Of a DNA stretch of 34,919 nucleotides, positions 1-7,704 are shown piece by piece (the first letter of the stretch is position 1; the number at the start of each line of letters is the position of its first letter). The DNA is from CAZFQG01 sp964520785. GTDB lineage: Bacteria > Planctomycetota > Planctomycetia > Pirellulales > Thermoguttaceae. Location of the stretch: NCBI GenBank assembly GCA_964520785.1, contig CAZFQG010000047.1, positions 1 to 34,919 on the forward strand, written 5' to 3'. Below the pieces are notes generated by a model. It saw nothing but the letters and a program-made list of their open reading frames with translations. It made no database searches and was not told the origin of the DNA. Position numbers and translations under genes: made by a program.

Positions 1-79
1 CGAGAAACCCCCCGAGTAACCCGGAAAACGCGGAGACGACGACGGCCACCGCCAGAGTCGTTCTGGTGTCAAAATTCAT
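1..79 (-). CDS. N-terminus of a membrane or exported protein (partial)
   Basis: Reading the minus strand from an ATG at 77-79 gives 26 codons, open to the window edge. The peptide starts MNFDTRTT and continues into an uninterrupted hydrophobic stretch (LAVAVVVSAFSGLLGGFL), which is a signal anchor or the first membrane helix. A possible Shine-Dalgarno AGGA lies about 8 bases upstream of the ATG. The next minus-strand gene ends at 157, so this gene would follow it with a gap of about 77 bases and may share its transcript. Nothing can be said about function because only the start is present. Confidence 0.5.
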   Translation of the reverse strand, partial: MNFDTRTTLAVAVVVSAFSGLLGGFL

Positions 80-156
80 GCGAATTGTCCTGTTTTCTGA
101 GAACCTGCTGGATACGGACGAAAATCAATCGACCTTACAAAAAAAGCGGCTGGATT

Positions 157-2646
157 CTAGTGAAAACCGGGCAAACGACGCAAGAGAGATGTGGACGGAA
201 TACGGGAAGAAGGTTCCACCGTGGCTCGTTCGAGGATCAGGACGCGATAGATGCCGACCTGCGGCAGCGTAACCACTGCTCGGGTGTTCTCAACGGTGGC
301 CGAGACTGAACGCATATCCTCCCCCGGGGCAAGGGTGATTGCCTTGACAGTCGGCCAATCATCCGGAAGGGGGGTGGCGATCCTCAAGTTCTCCAGCCCT
401 ATTACTTTGGCCCGGGGGTGGAGCAGGCAGACATTGTAGTTTACCAAGTGGACGGCTAGCCGATTCGGCTGGGAATAGACGGCGACGCGGAGGTTCTCGA
501 CGCCGGGTCCTCCGGAAACGAGCGGTTCGCCGGGTAGGGCCGGGTTCGCCGCATCCCAAACGGGCAGCGTGGAGCCGAGGACGTTTGCCGCCGACTCGCC
601 GTTAATGAGGACGCCGGGAATCGTCATGACCAGGCGTCCCCCTCTCTCCTGGTATTGGCGGAGCGCGCTGATCTGGACGTCCGTCAACTCATATTCGGTG
701 GAGGCGAAGTAGATCGCCTCGAAGCCGGACAATAGCCCGGCGTCGGATGGAAGGGTCCGGTCGATCAGCGCCATGTAAGGCCGGTGCGCCGCACCCAACT
801 GGTGGACGATGCCGGGCGCCGTTTCGTTCGGCTCCAGCGAAAGTGGATTCGGCCCCCAGCCGGCGTAAAGCACTCCGAGCGATCCGACCGGCTGCCGGTT
901 TTCGAACAGATTCCGGTGCGCCCGAAGAAATGCGGCAAAAACTCGGGGCGGCTCGTTTCCCACATAGCAGCCGCCCTCGAACGCGGCCGCCTCGGCCAAC
1001 GCCAGTTCGCGAACCGGATTCGGGCTACGTTGGGCGAACCATTCTCTCCCGACGAGAAGGGGTTGGGCTAGCATTTGCCGGGCAAACAGAAGCTCGGCGA
1101 TATGCGTCCGGCACAGATGAGGCCAACGGAGTTGGGCCCTGTAGGGAACCTCCCGCGGGGTTGCGTCCGACCGTTCGTGATGCGTGAATCCGAACGAAAC
1201 CGAATACGTTCCGGGGACCTTCGGCGTCCACCGGCCAATCCACTCGATTTGGGGCGCCGTCGCGTCTCCTTGGGAGGAACCGGCCCGCTCGGCGGCCGTA
1301 GCAGGCTCCAGGGGCACCTTGGTCGTGTCGTTTCCCTCCTCGCCTTCGAATGACAAATGGAAATCGCTAAGAGCATTTTGCGGTGTCGCGGGCCGGGAAT
1401 CGTTGAGGAAGTGAACCGTTACCGGAACCGACTCCCCCGCGCGGGTCGAGGCCGGGAGCCGGATGCGTGCCCGGACGACGCCACCGGTCTCAGGATCGCG
1501 GATACGAAAGACGGTGTTGAGGAATTCGGTCCGCACCGCTTCGCCGACGACGGCAACGCGGACATGGTCGTTCTCGGGGATTTCGCCGGTGCTCATCAGT
1601 CCCGGGGCACCGACTTCCGTGAAGAGGAGATAGTCGGCCTTTTCCCCGACCGGAACGGAATCGGCGAGCGAAAGCCCTCCGGCGGTCACCCCGAAGGCCG
1701 GATTCGCGCCGCTTCCCGCGGCACGGAGCGAGTCGAGATGGGCCGCCGTGGAGAGCAGCCGCCAGCGTCGGATCAACTCCGGCGGAGTCTCTGGAGCATC
1801 CAACGTAAGGCTTGATAGGTTTCGATCTCCGGTAAGCCGTCCGACCCACGCGGGGCGATTAGGGGATTCTAAAAACGCACGGAAGCTTCGCTTGCAGTGA
1901 CGGCAGAAGCACGGCGAGGGCGAAACATTGTCGGCGAATCCACCATCATAACCGGCTTCGGCGCCGAGCTTCAAGACGGCCCGCTGGAAGCCGGCCCAGT
2001 CCGGGTGCTGGATACAGCATCGGTACCGGCGGAATTTCCTGGCGTGCTCGCTATTCGGCGGATCGGCTGTTTCCACGATCGGATTGCCGTCCTTGTCGAC
2101 GCAGAGCCAATCGAGCGGATCATTCCAGGGGCGAGGTCCCATCCATTCGGCATACTGTTCCCACCGGTCGTAGAACTCCCAGAAGCCAAGACGCTTCTGG
2201 TGGTCGCCGGAGATCGTGCCGAACGAAAAGGTCGGAACGATCCAGGTAATGCCCTCTTCGCGGCACGTCTGGATAACCGACCGGATGATAGAAATCCGTT
2301 TTTTCAGCCCAGCCGGAGGCAGAAGTTGATAAGTCTGGCGCGTTTGGCGGCGGTCGGACTCCGGATTCCACGGATCGATTCCCCAGAAAACGTCCACCGG
2401 TCCCCACCGAGCGGTGACCGGCGACGCGAAGCCGGTGATTAGCCCATTAGGGGGGTTCTTATCGAAAGACACCGCAGCACCCGCTTTGTCGTACACCCCT
2501 GCGGAGAATTCCAGACTCACAATGGTCGGCGCCCGGCTCGGGGGCGCGAGCGACTGCCCCCCGATCACGTGGGGCGGGCAAAAAACGATCGACAACACAA
2601 CAATGAAGGACGAGAGGGGCGTCCGGGGTATCCGAATCGGGAGCAT
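157..2646 (-). CDS. Secreted glycosidase-like protein with TIM barrel and trimerisation-like domain
   Basis: 829 residues. Residues 1-30 form a signal peptide (hydrophobic FIVVLSIVFC), so the protein is exported. Residues about 45-330 look like a TIM barrel of the beta-galactosidase / alpha-L-fucosidase-like type. A typical signature lies at 233-259: a Tyr-Asp-Gly-Gly-Phe-Ala-Asp-Asn strand (possible catalytic D239), then the CFCRHCKRSF cysteine motif (C246, C248, C251), which in related proteins precedes a conserved F..FL. Residues about 610-710 (GFEAIYFASTEYELTD, then a QYQERGGRLVM segment) resemble the Rossmann-like trimerisation domain of GH42 enzymes. The C-terminus holds a beta domain with VHLVNYN. 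The substrate cannot be told and no EC activity is claimed. It is divergent from the TIM-barrel gene at 2886, with 239 bases between the two starts. Confidence 0.7.
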   Translation of the reverse strand: MLPIRIPRTPLSSFIVVLSIVFCPPHVIGGQSLAPPSRAPTIVSLEFSAGVYDKAGAAVSFDKNPPNGLITGFASPVTARWGPVDVFWGIDPWNPESDRRQTRQTYQLLPPAGLKKRISIIRSVIQTCREEGITWIVPTFSFGTISGDHQKRLGFWEFYDRWEQYAEWMGPRPWNDPLDWLCVDKDGNPIVETADPPNSEHARKFRRYRCCIQHPDWAGFQRAVLKLGAEAGYDGGFADNVSPSPCFCRHCKRSFRAFLESPNRPAWVGRLTGDRNLSSLTLDAPETPPELIRRWRLLSTAAHLDSLRAAGSGANPAFGVTAGGLSLADSVPVGEKADYLLFTEVGAPGLMSTGEIPENDHVRVAVVGEAVRTEFLNTVFRIRDPETGGVVRARIRLPASTRAGESVPVTVHFLNDSRPATPQNALSDFHLSFEGEEGNDTTKVPLEPATAAERAGSSQGDATAPQIEWIGRWTPKVPGTYSVSFGFTHHERSDATPREVPYRAQLRWPHLCRTHIAELLFARQMLAQPLLVGREWFAQRSPNPVRELALAEAAAFEGGCYVGNEPPRVFAAFLRAHRNLFENRQPVGSLGVLYAGWGPNPLSLEPNETAPGIVHQLGAAHRPYMALIDRTLPSDAGLLSGFEAIYFASTEYELTDVQISALRQYQERGGRLVMTIPGVLINGESAANVLGSTLPVWDAANPALPGEPLVSGGPGVENLRVAVYSQPNRLAVHLVNYNVCLLHPRAKVIGLENLRIATPLPDDWPTVKAITLAPGEDMRSVSATVENTRAVVTLPQVGIYRVLILERATVEPSSRIPSTSLLRRLPGFH

Positions 2647-2732
2647 GTCAGAGAATTATTTCTTGTTTATGAAGTTCCATAAAGCGGCGGCGAGCAGGCA
2701 ACGGGTTTGATGGTAAAGCCTCCAGTAATGGA

Positions 2733-2738
2733 ATTATA
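2733..2738 (-). promoter_or_regulatory. Candidate -10 box for the glycosidase-like gene at 157-2646
   Basis: On the minus strand a perfect TATAAT lies about 87 bases upstream of the ATG at 2646. The -35 is poor: TTGCCC at 15 bases or TTGCAT at 20 bases. It is a weak prediction that rests mainly on the -10 box. Confidence 0.3.
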
Positions 2739-2885
2739 GCTTTCAGTGGTAGGGGGCAATGCAAGAGTCTGCCGCGGATCGTCTGGAAAGACACCGCCTT
2801 TTGTGGTAGTCTGAACACATGGGGTGAAGTTTCCGATGACCTGGCGATGCAACGAATTCCATTAACCCATGTGAGATTTCCTATC

Positions 2886-4442
2886 ATGTATCGTATTCTG
2901 GGAACCCTTGCCGGCTCGGCGGCCGCGGGAATCGCCGCGGTCTTCGTCGTGTTCCTCGCGCCGGGTTGGGCCGCCGCAACGGAGCAGCTCTACCATAATG
3001 AGGACTGTACCAATTTCTTCTGGTATCGCCAATTCCCGGAAGGGAAGGCGGGCGAGTTGGTAGACCGGTACGTCGACGTGATCGCCAACGCCGGCGTGAC
3101 GACGCTGCTGGTCAACACGAATGCGCGGCGAACGAATTACAACAGCGACGTCTGGGAGGCCTTCTTCGACGGGTACGACCCCGACGGCCCGGACGATCAG
3201 CCGTTTCTCGCCTCCGTGCCGAAGGAGAACATCGCGGCTTACCGGAAAGGGGTGGGGAACATGCTCGAGGTTCACAAACAGGGGGTCGATTATCCCGCGC
3301 GGATGATCGAACGGTGTCGCCACCACGGGATCGCCTGCTGGATCACCCTGCGGATGAACGACTGCCACGAAAACCATATCCCGGACCACCCCTTCCACGG
3401 CAGCTTCTGGAAGGAGAACCCCCAGTTCGCGCGGAAGAACGCCCCGGGGTACTACGCGACTTGTCTCGACTATGCCCATCGCGAGGTCCGCGACCTTTAC
3501 AAGTCGCTCATCGCCGAGACGCTCAAGAGGTACGACGTGGATGGCGTCGAACTCGACTTCATGCGCGAGCCGTACGTCTTCAGTCCCGGCGACGAAGCGA
3601 AGGGAAAGGCGATCCTGACAGAGTGGATGCGCGAAATTCGGCAGATGACCGAGGCGGCCGCTAAAAAAAGGGGCCACCCGGTACGGTTGGGCGTCCGTGT
3701 TCCGTCGCGCCCGGAAACGGCAGAGGGGATGGGCCTCGACGCGGTGAGGTGGGCGAAGGAGGGCCTGATCGACGTTCTCGTCGCCACGCCGCGGTGGGCG
3801 ACGCTGGAATTCGCGATTCCCATTCAGTCGTGGCGAGAACGGCTCGGCGACGCCAAGATAACGCTCCTGGGTGGAATCGAAGTCCGGTACCAGCCGATGC
3901 CCGGCGGCCCCGCGACGATCGTCTCCCCGGACCTGGGCGCCGGCGCGGCGATGGCCGTCCTCGCGCAAGGAGCCGACGCGGTCTATTTGTTCAATTATTT
4001 CCAGGACGGACATCCCGCGTGGACGTCTCCCGTTTACGAAAAGACGCTCAAGGCGATGCGGTCGGTCGAATCGCTGAAGGAGCTGCCGCGGCGAGTCGGC
4101 GTAACCTACCGCGACATCGTCGCCCCCGGCGAATCATACCAACCTCCGTTGCCGGCGACCGGGACGGAATTGACATTCACGATGATCCCGGGGCCCCCGC
4201 CAGGCGGACCATGGGCGTGTGAAGTCCTCGTCGAGTGTGCGTGCGAAAAGGGGCCTGAAGTGTTCGTCAATGGTAGGGAATGCCGCGCGGTCGCCCCGGA
4301 AACGCCCGAGGGGGACGTTCACGAATACGAAGTCTCGCCGGAGGCGCTCGCCGCTAGGATATCGCACGAGGTGAAAGTGGTCGGCACGGACGGACGCGAC
4401 GTAACGGTCCGGAAGGTGGAAATGGCGATTTGGCCCAAATAA
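2886..4442 (+). CDS. Secreted TIM-barrel glycosyl-hydrolase-like protein
   Basis: 518 residues from the ATG at 2886. An in-frame ATG 13 codons upstream exists, but the later start puts the signal peptide (MYRILGTLAGSAAAGIAAV onward, cleavage near WAAA) at the N-terminus. The mature part reads as a single TIM barrel: AGVTTLLVNTNARR (strand 1), GIACWITLRMNDCHENH, then YDVDGVELDFMREPY with acidic residues E222 and D224 in the position expected for barrel catalytic residues, LGVRVPSRPETAEGMG, and VLAQGADAVYLFNYF. A beta domain of about 100 residues closes the protein. It resembles the uncharacterised glycosyl-hydrolase-like families common in Planctomycetota and Verrucomicrobiota. The substrate is unknown. 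The 5' neighbour is divergent and also glycosidase-like. Confidence 0.7.
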   Translation: MYRILGTLAGSAAAGIAAVFVVFLAPGWAAATEQLYHNEDCTNFFWYRQFPEGKAGELVDRYVDVIANAGVTTLLVNTNARRTNYNSDVWEAFFDGYDPDGPDDQPFLASVPKENIAAYRKGVGNMLEVHKQGVDYPARMIERCRHHGIACWITLRMNDCHENHIPDHPFHGSFWKENPQFARKNAPGYYATCLDYAHREVRDLYKSLIAETLKRYDVDGVELDFMREPYVFSPGDEAKGKAILTEWMREIRQMTEAAAKKRGHPVRLGVRVPSRPETAEGMGLDAVRWAKEGLIDVLVATPRWATLEFAIPIQSWRERLGDAKITLLGGIEVRYQPMPGGPATIVSPDLGAGAAMAVLAQGADAVYLFNYFQDGHPAWTSPVYEKTLKAMRSVESLKELPRRVGVTYRDIVAPGESYQPPLPATGTELTFTMIPGPPPGGPWACEVLVECACEKGPEVFVNGRECRAVAPETPEGDVHEYEVSPEALAARISHEVKVVGTDGRDVTVRKVEMAIWPK

Positions 4443-4525
4443 CTTGCCCATTTTATCGAACCGGCCACCCAGATTGGGCGTTGCCGGGGAATTGGTGGTA
4501 AAACTTTTCTTTTTGGTTGTGAGTA

Positions 4526-4554
4526 TTGACCCGCTTGCGCCCCCGCATTAAACT
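4526..4554 (+). promoter_or_regulatory. Predicted sigma70-type promoter of the RRM protein gene
   Basis: TTGACC (4526-4531) and TAAACT (4549-4554) are separated by 17 bases. They match 5/6 and 4/6 of the consensus. Transcription would start near 4561 and give a 5' leader of about 129 bases. Confidence 0.5.
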
Positions 4555-4581
4555 CTTACACTCAGCCACTAGCGGATTTGG

Positions 4582-4669
4582 CCGCATGGCTGAATGCGGT
4601 GTAGGCCGCGCCCGGAACTTCTCGTGGTGTCATGCCGGAGGTTTCCGGATCCTTCAGTCTACATGACAC
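4582..4669 (+). promoter_or_regulatory. Structured 5' leader of the RRM protein gene
   Basis: Three perfect inverted repeats lie in the predicted leader. CCGCAT/ATGCGG (4582-4587, 4594-4599) has a 6-base loop. GTGTCATG/CATGACAC (4627-4634, 4662-4669) closes a 27-base interval, and directly inside it sits CCGGA-GGTT-TCCGG (4635-4648). The 8-bp outer stem ends one base before the likely ribosome binding site GGGAGAG (4670-4676). The folding is read directly from the sequence. A role in controlling translation, for example by temperature or by the RRM protein itself, is inference. Confidence 0.45.
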
Positions 4670-4689
4670 GGGAGAGTTTTTGGTTGGTT

Positions 4690-4992
4690 ATGAACATCTA
4701 TGTTGGTAACCTCTCGTACAAGACGACGGACGACGACTTGCGGCAACATTTCGAACGGTTTGGCGAGGTGAGTTCCGCGAAAGTAATCACGGATCGTACG
4801 ACGGGACAGTCCAAGGGGTTCGGCTTCGTGGAGATGCCGAACAAGAACGAAGCAGAGGAAGCCGTCGAGCAGACCAACGGCGCCGAAATGAACGGGCGTC
4901 AACTGCGAGTGAACGAGGCGCAGCCGCGGGCCCGTTACAGTGGCTCCGGGCGAGGCGGTTCGGGGCGTGGCGGCGGCGGTCATCGCCGTTAG
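4690..4992 (+). CDS. Small RRM-domain RNA-binding protein with Gly/Arg-rich tail
   Basis: 100 residues. It starts at the ATG at 4690 because the RRM begins there (MNIYVGNLSY). Longer in-frame starts would add unrelated sequence. RNP2 is IYVGNL (residues 3-8) and RNP1 is KGFGFVEM (42-49), with the aromatic residues that stack on RNA at Y4, F44 and F46. The single RRM takes up about residues 1-78. The tail after residue 85 is Gly/Arg/Ser-rich (SGRGGSGRGGGGHRR), as in cyanobacterial and planctomycete Rbp-type proteins. It is cytoplasmic and expected to bind single-stranded RNA. It has its own promoter, a hairpin-rich leader and a hairpin just after the stop, so it is probably monocistronic. In other bacteria such proteins are often cold-induced, which cannot be seen here. 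Confidence 0.92.
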   Translation: MNIYVGNLSYKTTDDDLRQHFERFGEVSSAKVITDRTTGQSKGFGFVEMPNKNEAEEAVEQTNGAEMNGRQLRVNEAQPRARYSGSGRGGSGRGGGGHRR

Positions 4993-4998
4993 TCGCCG

Positions 4999-5016
4999 CG
5001 CGGACCGGCGTCCGCG
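4999..5016 (+). terminator. Terminator-like hairpin after the RRM gene
   Basis: CGCGGAC-CGGC-GTCCGCG is a perfect 7-bp stem with a tetraloop, starting 7 bases after the stop codon. It is followed by the AT-rich tract ATTAATTGATTAGTT rather than a clean T run, so termination may be partial. Confidence 0.5.
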
Positions 5017-5045
5017 ATTAATTGATTAGTTCACTTCCGGAATAT

Positions 5046-5226
5046 TGGTGGCGTTCCATGAAGGCGTGGACGCCCACGCGAGGGTGCTGTTTTCTTGGCA
5101 AGGCATTTCTCCACCCTCCAGAGGGGATCTGCACGCCTCGGTCATGGACATTCGGGAAACCGCGTCTAACCCATTTGGTGAACACGGACCTGCTGTTTAG
5201 GCACCACTCTATGGAGTTGTTTTGCC
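5046..5226. ncRNA. Candidate structured RNA (rod-like fold), strand unresolved
   Basis: The stretch 4993-5423 has no convincing gene, but this part folds extensively. CCATGA/TCATGG (5056-5061, 5142-5147) and AGGCGTG/CACGCCT (5062-5068, 5132-5138) form 13 base pairs broken only by a 3-base bulge. Inside, GAGGGTG/CACCCTC (5080-5086, 5112-5118) adds 7 pairs. TGGTG/CACCA (5046-5050, 5203-5207) could close the whole rod across an unpaired middle. A local hairpin ACTC-TATG-GAGT (5206-5217), flanked by GGCA/TGCC (5200-5203, 5223-5226), competes with that closing stem. The layout (closing stem, bubble, apical rod, about 180 bases) recalls 6S RNA, but I see no sequence match to it. A perfect minus-strand TATAAT at 5239-5244 hints at transcription from the minus strand. 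RNase P, tmRNA and SRP RNA signatures are absent. Confidence 0.35.
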
Positions 5227-5238
5227 AGCCGACGCGTC

Positions 5239-5244
5239 ATTATA
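5239..5244 (-). promoter_or_regulatory. Candidate minus-strand -10 box beside the structured RNA
   Basis: ATTATA on the plus strand reads TATAAT on the minus strand. A -35 at 17 bases would be GCCACA, a poor match. Transcription would start near 5232 and run through the rod-forming sequence. Confidence 0.25.
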
Positions 5245-5423
5245 CCCTTAAAGGGGGGCATTGTGGCAAGGACTATCATCTCTTTCGTCATCTCGTCGCC
5301 GTAGTGGTCCATCTCCCATATCGTGCTGTTCGGTGGAATCCCGCAGGGGAAAAGAATAGAATGAGTGCGAGGGCCCAGTAATCCCCAGGTCGGACATTTA
5401 CTAATACACGGAGACCATCAGCG

Positions 5424-6317
5424 ATGAAGAGTATTCAGCGACGAGAGTTTTTGAAGACGGCCGCGGTGACGGCGTCGGCGGTTGGTCTGGCCGGGCGAAG
5501 CTGGGCGGCCCCCGTGGATACGGATCCAACGGGGATGGTCCCTTTGGGCCAGGCTCTGAAGGTCTCGCGGCTCGGTTTCGGGACCGGGATGCGTGGGTGG
5601 AACCAGGAGTCGAATCAAACGCGAATGGGGCCCGATAAGTTCACCGAACTTACGCTCTATGCCTACGATCAGGGCGTCCGGTTTTACGATATGGCCGACA
5701 TCTACGGATCGCATTCGTTCTTCGCCAAGGCCCTTGCCGGGAAACCCCGCGATAGCTATGCCTACTGCTCCAAGATATGGTGGCGGCCCGGTGGAATCCC
5801 GTACGAGAATCGGCCGGACGCCGACGTGGTCGTGGAGCGGTTTCTGAAAGAATGCAAGACCGACTATCTCGACCTTGTCCAACTCCATTGCTGCACGGAG
5901 GAGGACTGGCCGACAAAGCTCGCGAAGCAGATGGACATCCTCGAGCGGCTAAAGGAAAAGGGAATCGTGAGGGCCCACGGTGTATCCTGCCATTCGCTCG
6001 ACGCGCTCCGTGCCGCGGCCGAGACTCCCTGGGTGGACGTCGTCCATGCGCGGATCAATCCTTTCGGCGTCAAGATGGACGGGCCGCCGGAAGAAGTCGT
6101 TCCGGTTCTCAAAAAGATCCATGCCGCCGGCAAGGGGGTTATCGGGATGAAGATCATCGGCGAAGGAGAATTCGCCGGCGATCCGGAGAAGCGCCGTGAA
6201 TCGGCGGAGTTTGCCGTTGGGCTCGGCTGCGTGGACGTACTCATCGTCGGCTTCGAGGAAAAGTCTCACGTCGACGAACTGAAGAAGAACGTCGCTTTGG
6301 CGCTTCGGAAGATATAG
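5424..6317 (+). CDS. Tat-exported aldo/keto reductase family protein
   Basis: 297 residues. The N-terminus carries a twin-arginine signal (QRREFLKTAAVTASAVG), so the folded enzyme is expected outside the cytoplasmic membrane. The aldo/keto reductase barrel follows. The catalytic tetrad can be placed at D89 and Y94 (FYDMADIYG), K117 (CSKIWW) and H155 (LVQLHCC). LGFGTGM at 50-56 is the usual first strand. The family reduces carbonyls with NAD(P)H; the substrate is unknown. An exported NAD(P)H-dependent enzyme is puzzling, but Tat-signalled oxidoreductases of this kind are common in Planctomycetota. The Shine-Dalgarno GGAGA (upstream of 5424) supports the start. It stands alone on the plus strand and converges with the gene ending at 6366. 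Confidence 0.88.
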   Translation: MKSIQRREFLKTAAVTASAVGLAGRSWAAPVDTDPTGMVPLGQALKVSRLGFGTGMRGWNQESNQTRMGPDKFTELTLYAYDQGVRFYDMADIYGSHSFFAKALAGKPRDSYAYCSKIWWRPGGIPYENRPDADVVVERFLKECKTDYLDLVQLHCCTEEDWPTKLAKQMDILERLKEKGIVRAHGVSCHSLDALRAAAETPWVDVVHARINPFGVKMDGPPEEVVPVLKKIHAAGKGVIGMKIIGEGEFAGDPEKRRESAEFAVGLGCVDVLIVGFEEKSHVDELKKNVALALRKI

Positions 6318-6365
6318 GTTTCTCGGAATAAGGAAAACACCCGCACGGCCGTCCGGTGGTCGCCT

Positions 6366-7247
6366 TTACTCGTTGGAGTGATCGTCGGCCCAGTCGTATT
6401 CGATCTCTTCGATTCGGGCGCGCCAATAGGGCGTTTCACCGTTTTCCAGGACCCAAGAGACCTCTCCTTCGGTCGGGATCCGCATTCCGTCGCGCGTTTC
6501 ATAATTCCAGAAACGGCCCCTCCACGGTGTCGGGACGAGGCGTCCCTCGACATCGCGTGGGCGATTCTCGGAGCGGATCGACTCAATCAGTCCATCATCG
6601 CCAAAGTGGAATTCAAGAGTCTGGCTCGTTTGGCCAAATCGGAGGGTGGAAAACGCGGCACTGTCGCCAAGTTTCTTCCATTCTACCCCTTGGCTGGGAA
6701 GAAGGGCGGTCGGATACCAAGCCGCCTCCGCGAAAAACCGTAATTCCTCCGCCATGTTCAATTCCGGATTTCCTCTTTGGTGCGCGATGGTTATCAAGCC
6801 GGACCAGGCGACGCGCAGGATGCCCTCGCCGGCTACGTACGCGTCATGGACGAAGAACGTTAAACCAGCCGTCATTCGGATTCTCGCATCCCAGTCGAAC
6901 CCGGGACGTCGCGTGACGACCAGTTGCTCCGACGTGAAAACGGACCACGCGGGCTTCCTTCTACCCGAGTTGAATTCACCCCGGTGCCGCACCCTCACCG
7001 CGGCGATGATCGGCTGCCCCGGGGTCAGCGCGGCACGAAAGAACCGCTGGACCGGTTCCGGCAGTCCCTCCAGTTCGGCCGGATCGTATTCATCCGGCGA
7101 GATAGAGTGCCTTTGGAATTCCAGCGCCGCTCGAATCTCTCGCGTGAAGTAACCCCACCGAAGTTTACCCACGCGCAAAGCGAGGAAGATCGCGAGCAGC
7201 AGGAAAACGCTGAAAAGAATGAAGATGCTTAAGACGACCGACCACAC
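6366..7247 (-). CDS. Membrane-anchored protein, possibly DUF6544/DUF6920-like
   Basis: 293 residues. It starts with GTG at 7247, preceded by GGAGG with a 7-base spacer. Residues 3-25 form one membrane helix (VVLSIFILFSVFLLLAIFLA). The rest looks like a soluble beta-rich domain. Landmarks are LPEPVQRFFRAAL (about 62-74), an ending to that segment in VRVRHRGEFN, and a central part rich in Trp and Tyr. The LPEPVQRFFR...VRHRGEF signature matches my memory of an uncharacterised family (DUF6544/DUF6920), but that assignment needs a profile search. No catalytic motif can be pointed out. It lies 55 bases downstream of the cupin gene on the same strand and may be co-transcribed with it. Confidence 0.65.
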   Translation of the reverse strand: MWSVVLSIFILFSVFLLLAIFLALRVGKLRWGYFTREIRAALEFQRHSISPDEYDPAELEGLPEPVQRFFRAALTPGQPIIAAVRVRHRGEFNSGRRKPAWSVFTSEQLVVTRRPGFDWDARIRMTAGLTFFVHDAYVAGEGILRVAWSGLITIAHQRGNPELNMAEELRFFAEAAWYPTALLPSQGVEWKKLGDSAAFSTLRFGQTSQTLEFHFGDDGLIESIRSENRPRDVEGRLVPTPWRGRFWNYETRDGMRIPTEGEVSWVLENGETPYWRARIEEIEYDWADDHSNE

Positions 7248-7302
7248 GGGTATGCCTCCGAACCTTTTTCTCCGGCCCGAATCGGGAGGGGCGGAGGGCG
7301 AA

Positions 7303-7614
7303 CTACGACTTGATCATCACCAGCATCATTTTGAACCGCTCGACCGCTCTGAGGGCGTGCGGCTTACCGGCCGGCATTATGATGATCTCACCGCCGATGA
7401 CGTCGATCGGGTCGCCGGCAATCGTGATTTCCGCCTTCCCGTCAAGCACGTGAACCAGCGCGTCGAACGGAGCCGTATGCTCACTCAACCCTTGGTCTTT
7501 GTCGAACGCGAAGAGCGTGACGGTGCCGGTTTCCTTCTTAATCAGCGTCTTACTCACGACCGACCCGGCCTGATATTCCACCAGCGACGCGATGTTGCGG
7601 GATCCAAGTTCCAC
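7303..7614 (-). CDS. Small single-domain cupin protein
   Basis: 103 residues, starting with GTG at 7614 behind GGGAG with an 8-base spacer. The whole protein is one cupin barrel. The first motif region holds EHTAPFDALVHVLDGKAEI, with H46 and E58 equivalents partly replaced (only one clear His near the front). The second motif is GGEIIIMPAGKPHALRA with a conserved His. Proteins of this size bind a metal or a small ligand, or act as isomerases or sensors of small molecules; the substrate is not evident. It sits between the beta-helix PEP-CTERM gene (upstream, same strand, 78 bases away) and the membrane-anchored protein gene downstream. A terminator-like sequence lies in the upstream gap, so transcription may restart here. 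Confidence 0.85.
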   Translation of the reverse strand: MELGSRNIASLVEYQAGSVVSKTLIKKETGTVTLFAFDKDQGLSEHTAPFDALVHVLDGKAEITIAGDPIDVIGGEIIIMPAGKPHALRAVERFKMMLVMIKS

Positions 7615-7674
7615 GTTCGTATCTCCCTATTCTCGTAGGTTTCGCCTTGTGGGACGGACCGTTGGCGGCGCCCT

Positions 7675-7704
7675 AAAAAAACCGGCCGGATTTCAGGCCA
7701 TCCG
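7675..7704 (-). terminator. Probable terminator after the beta-helix gene
   Basis: On the minus strand CGGAT-(8)-ATCCG overlaps the stop codon and is followed by GCCGG and seven T. The GGCC palindromes in the same interval give an alternative stem closer to the T run. Confidence 0.4.

Noticed and set aside
5022..5381. 119-codon plus-strand frame after the RRM gene
   Set aside because: No ribosome binding site, no domain, unusual Cys/His/Trp-rich composition; the same bases form a long RNA rod, which explains the sequence better.
4993..5423. RNase P RNA, tmRNA or SRP RNA in the gap after the RRM gene
   Set aside because: The conserved core sequences of these RNAs were looked for and not seen on either strand.
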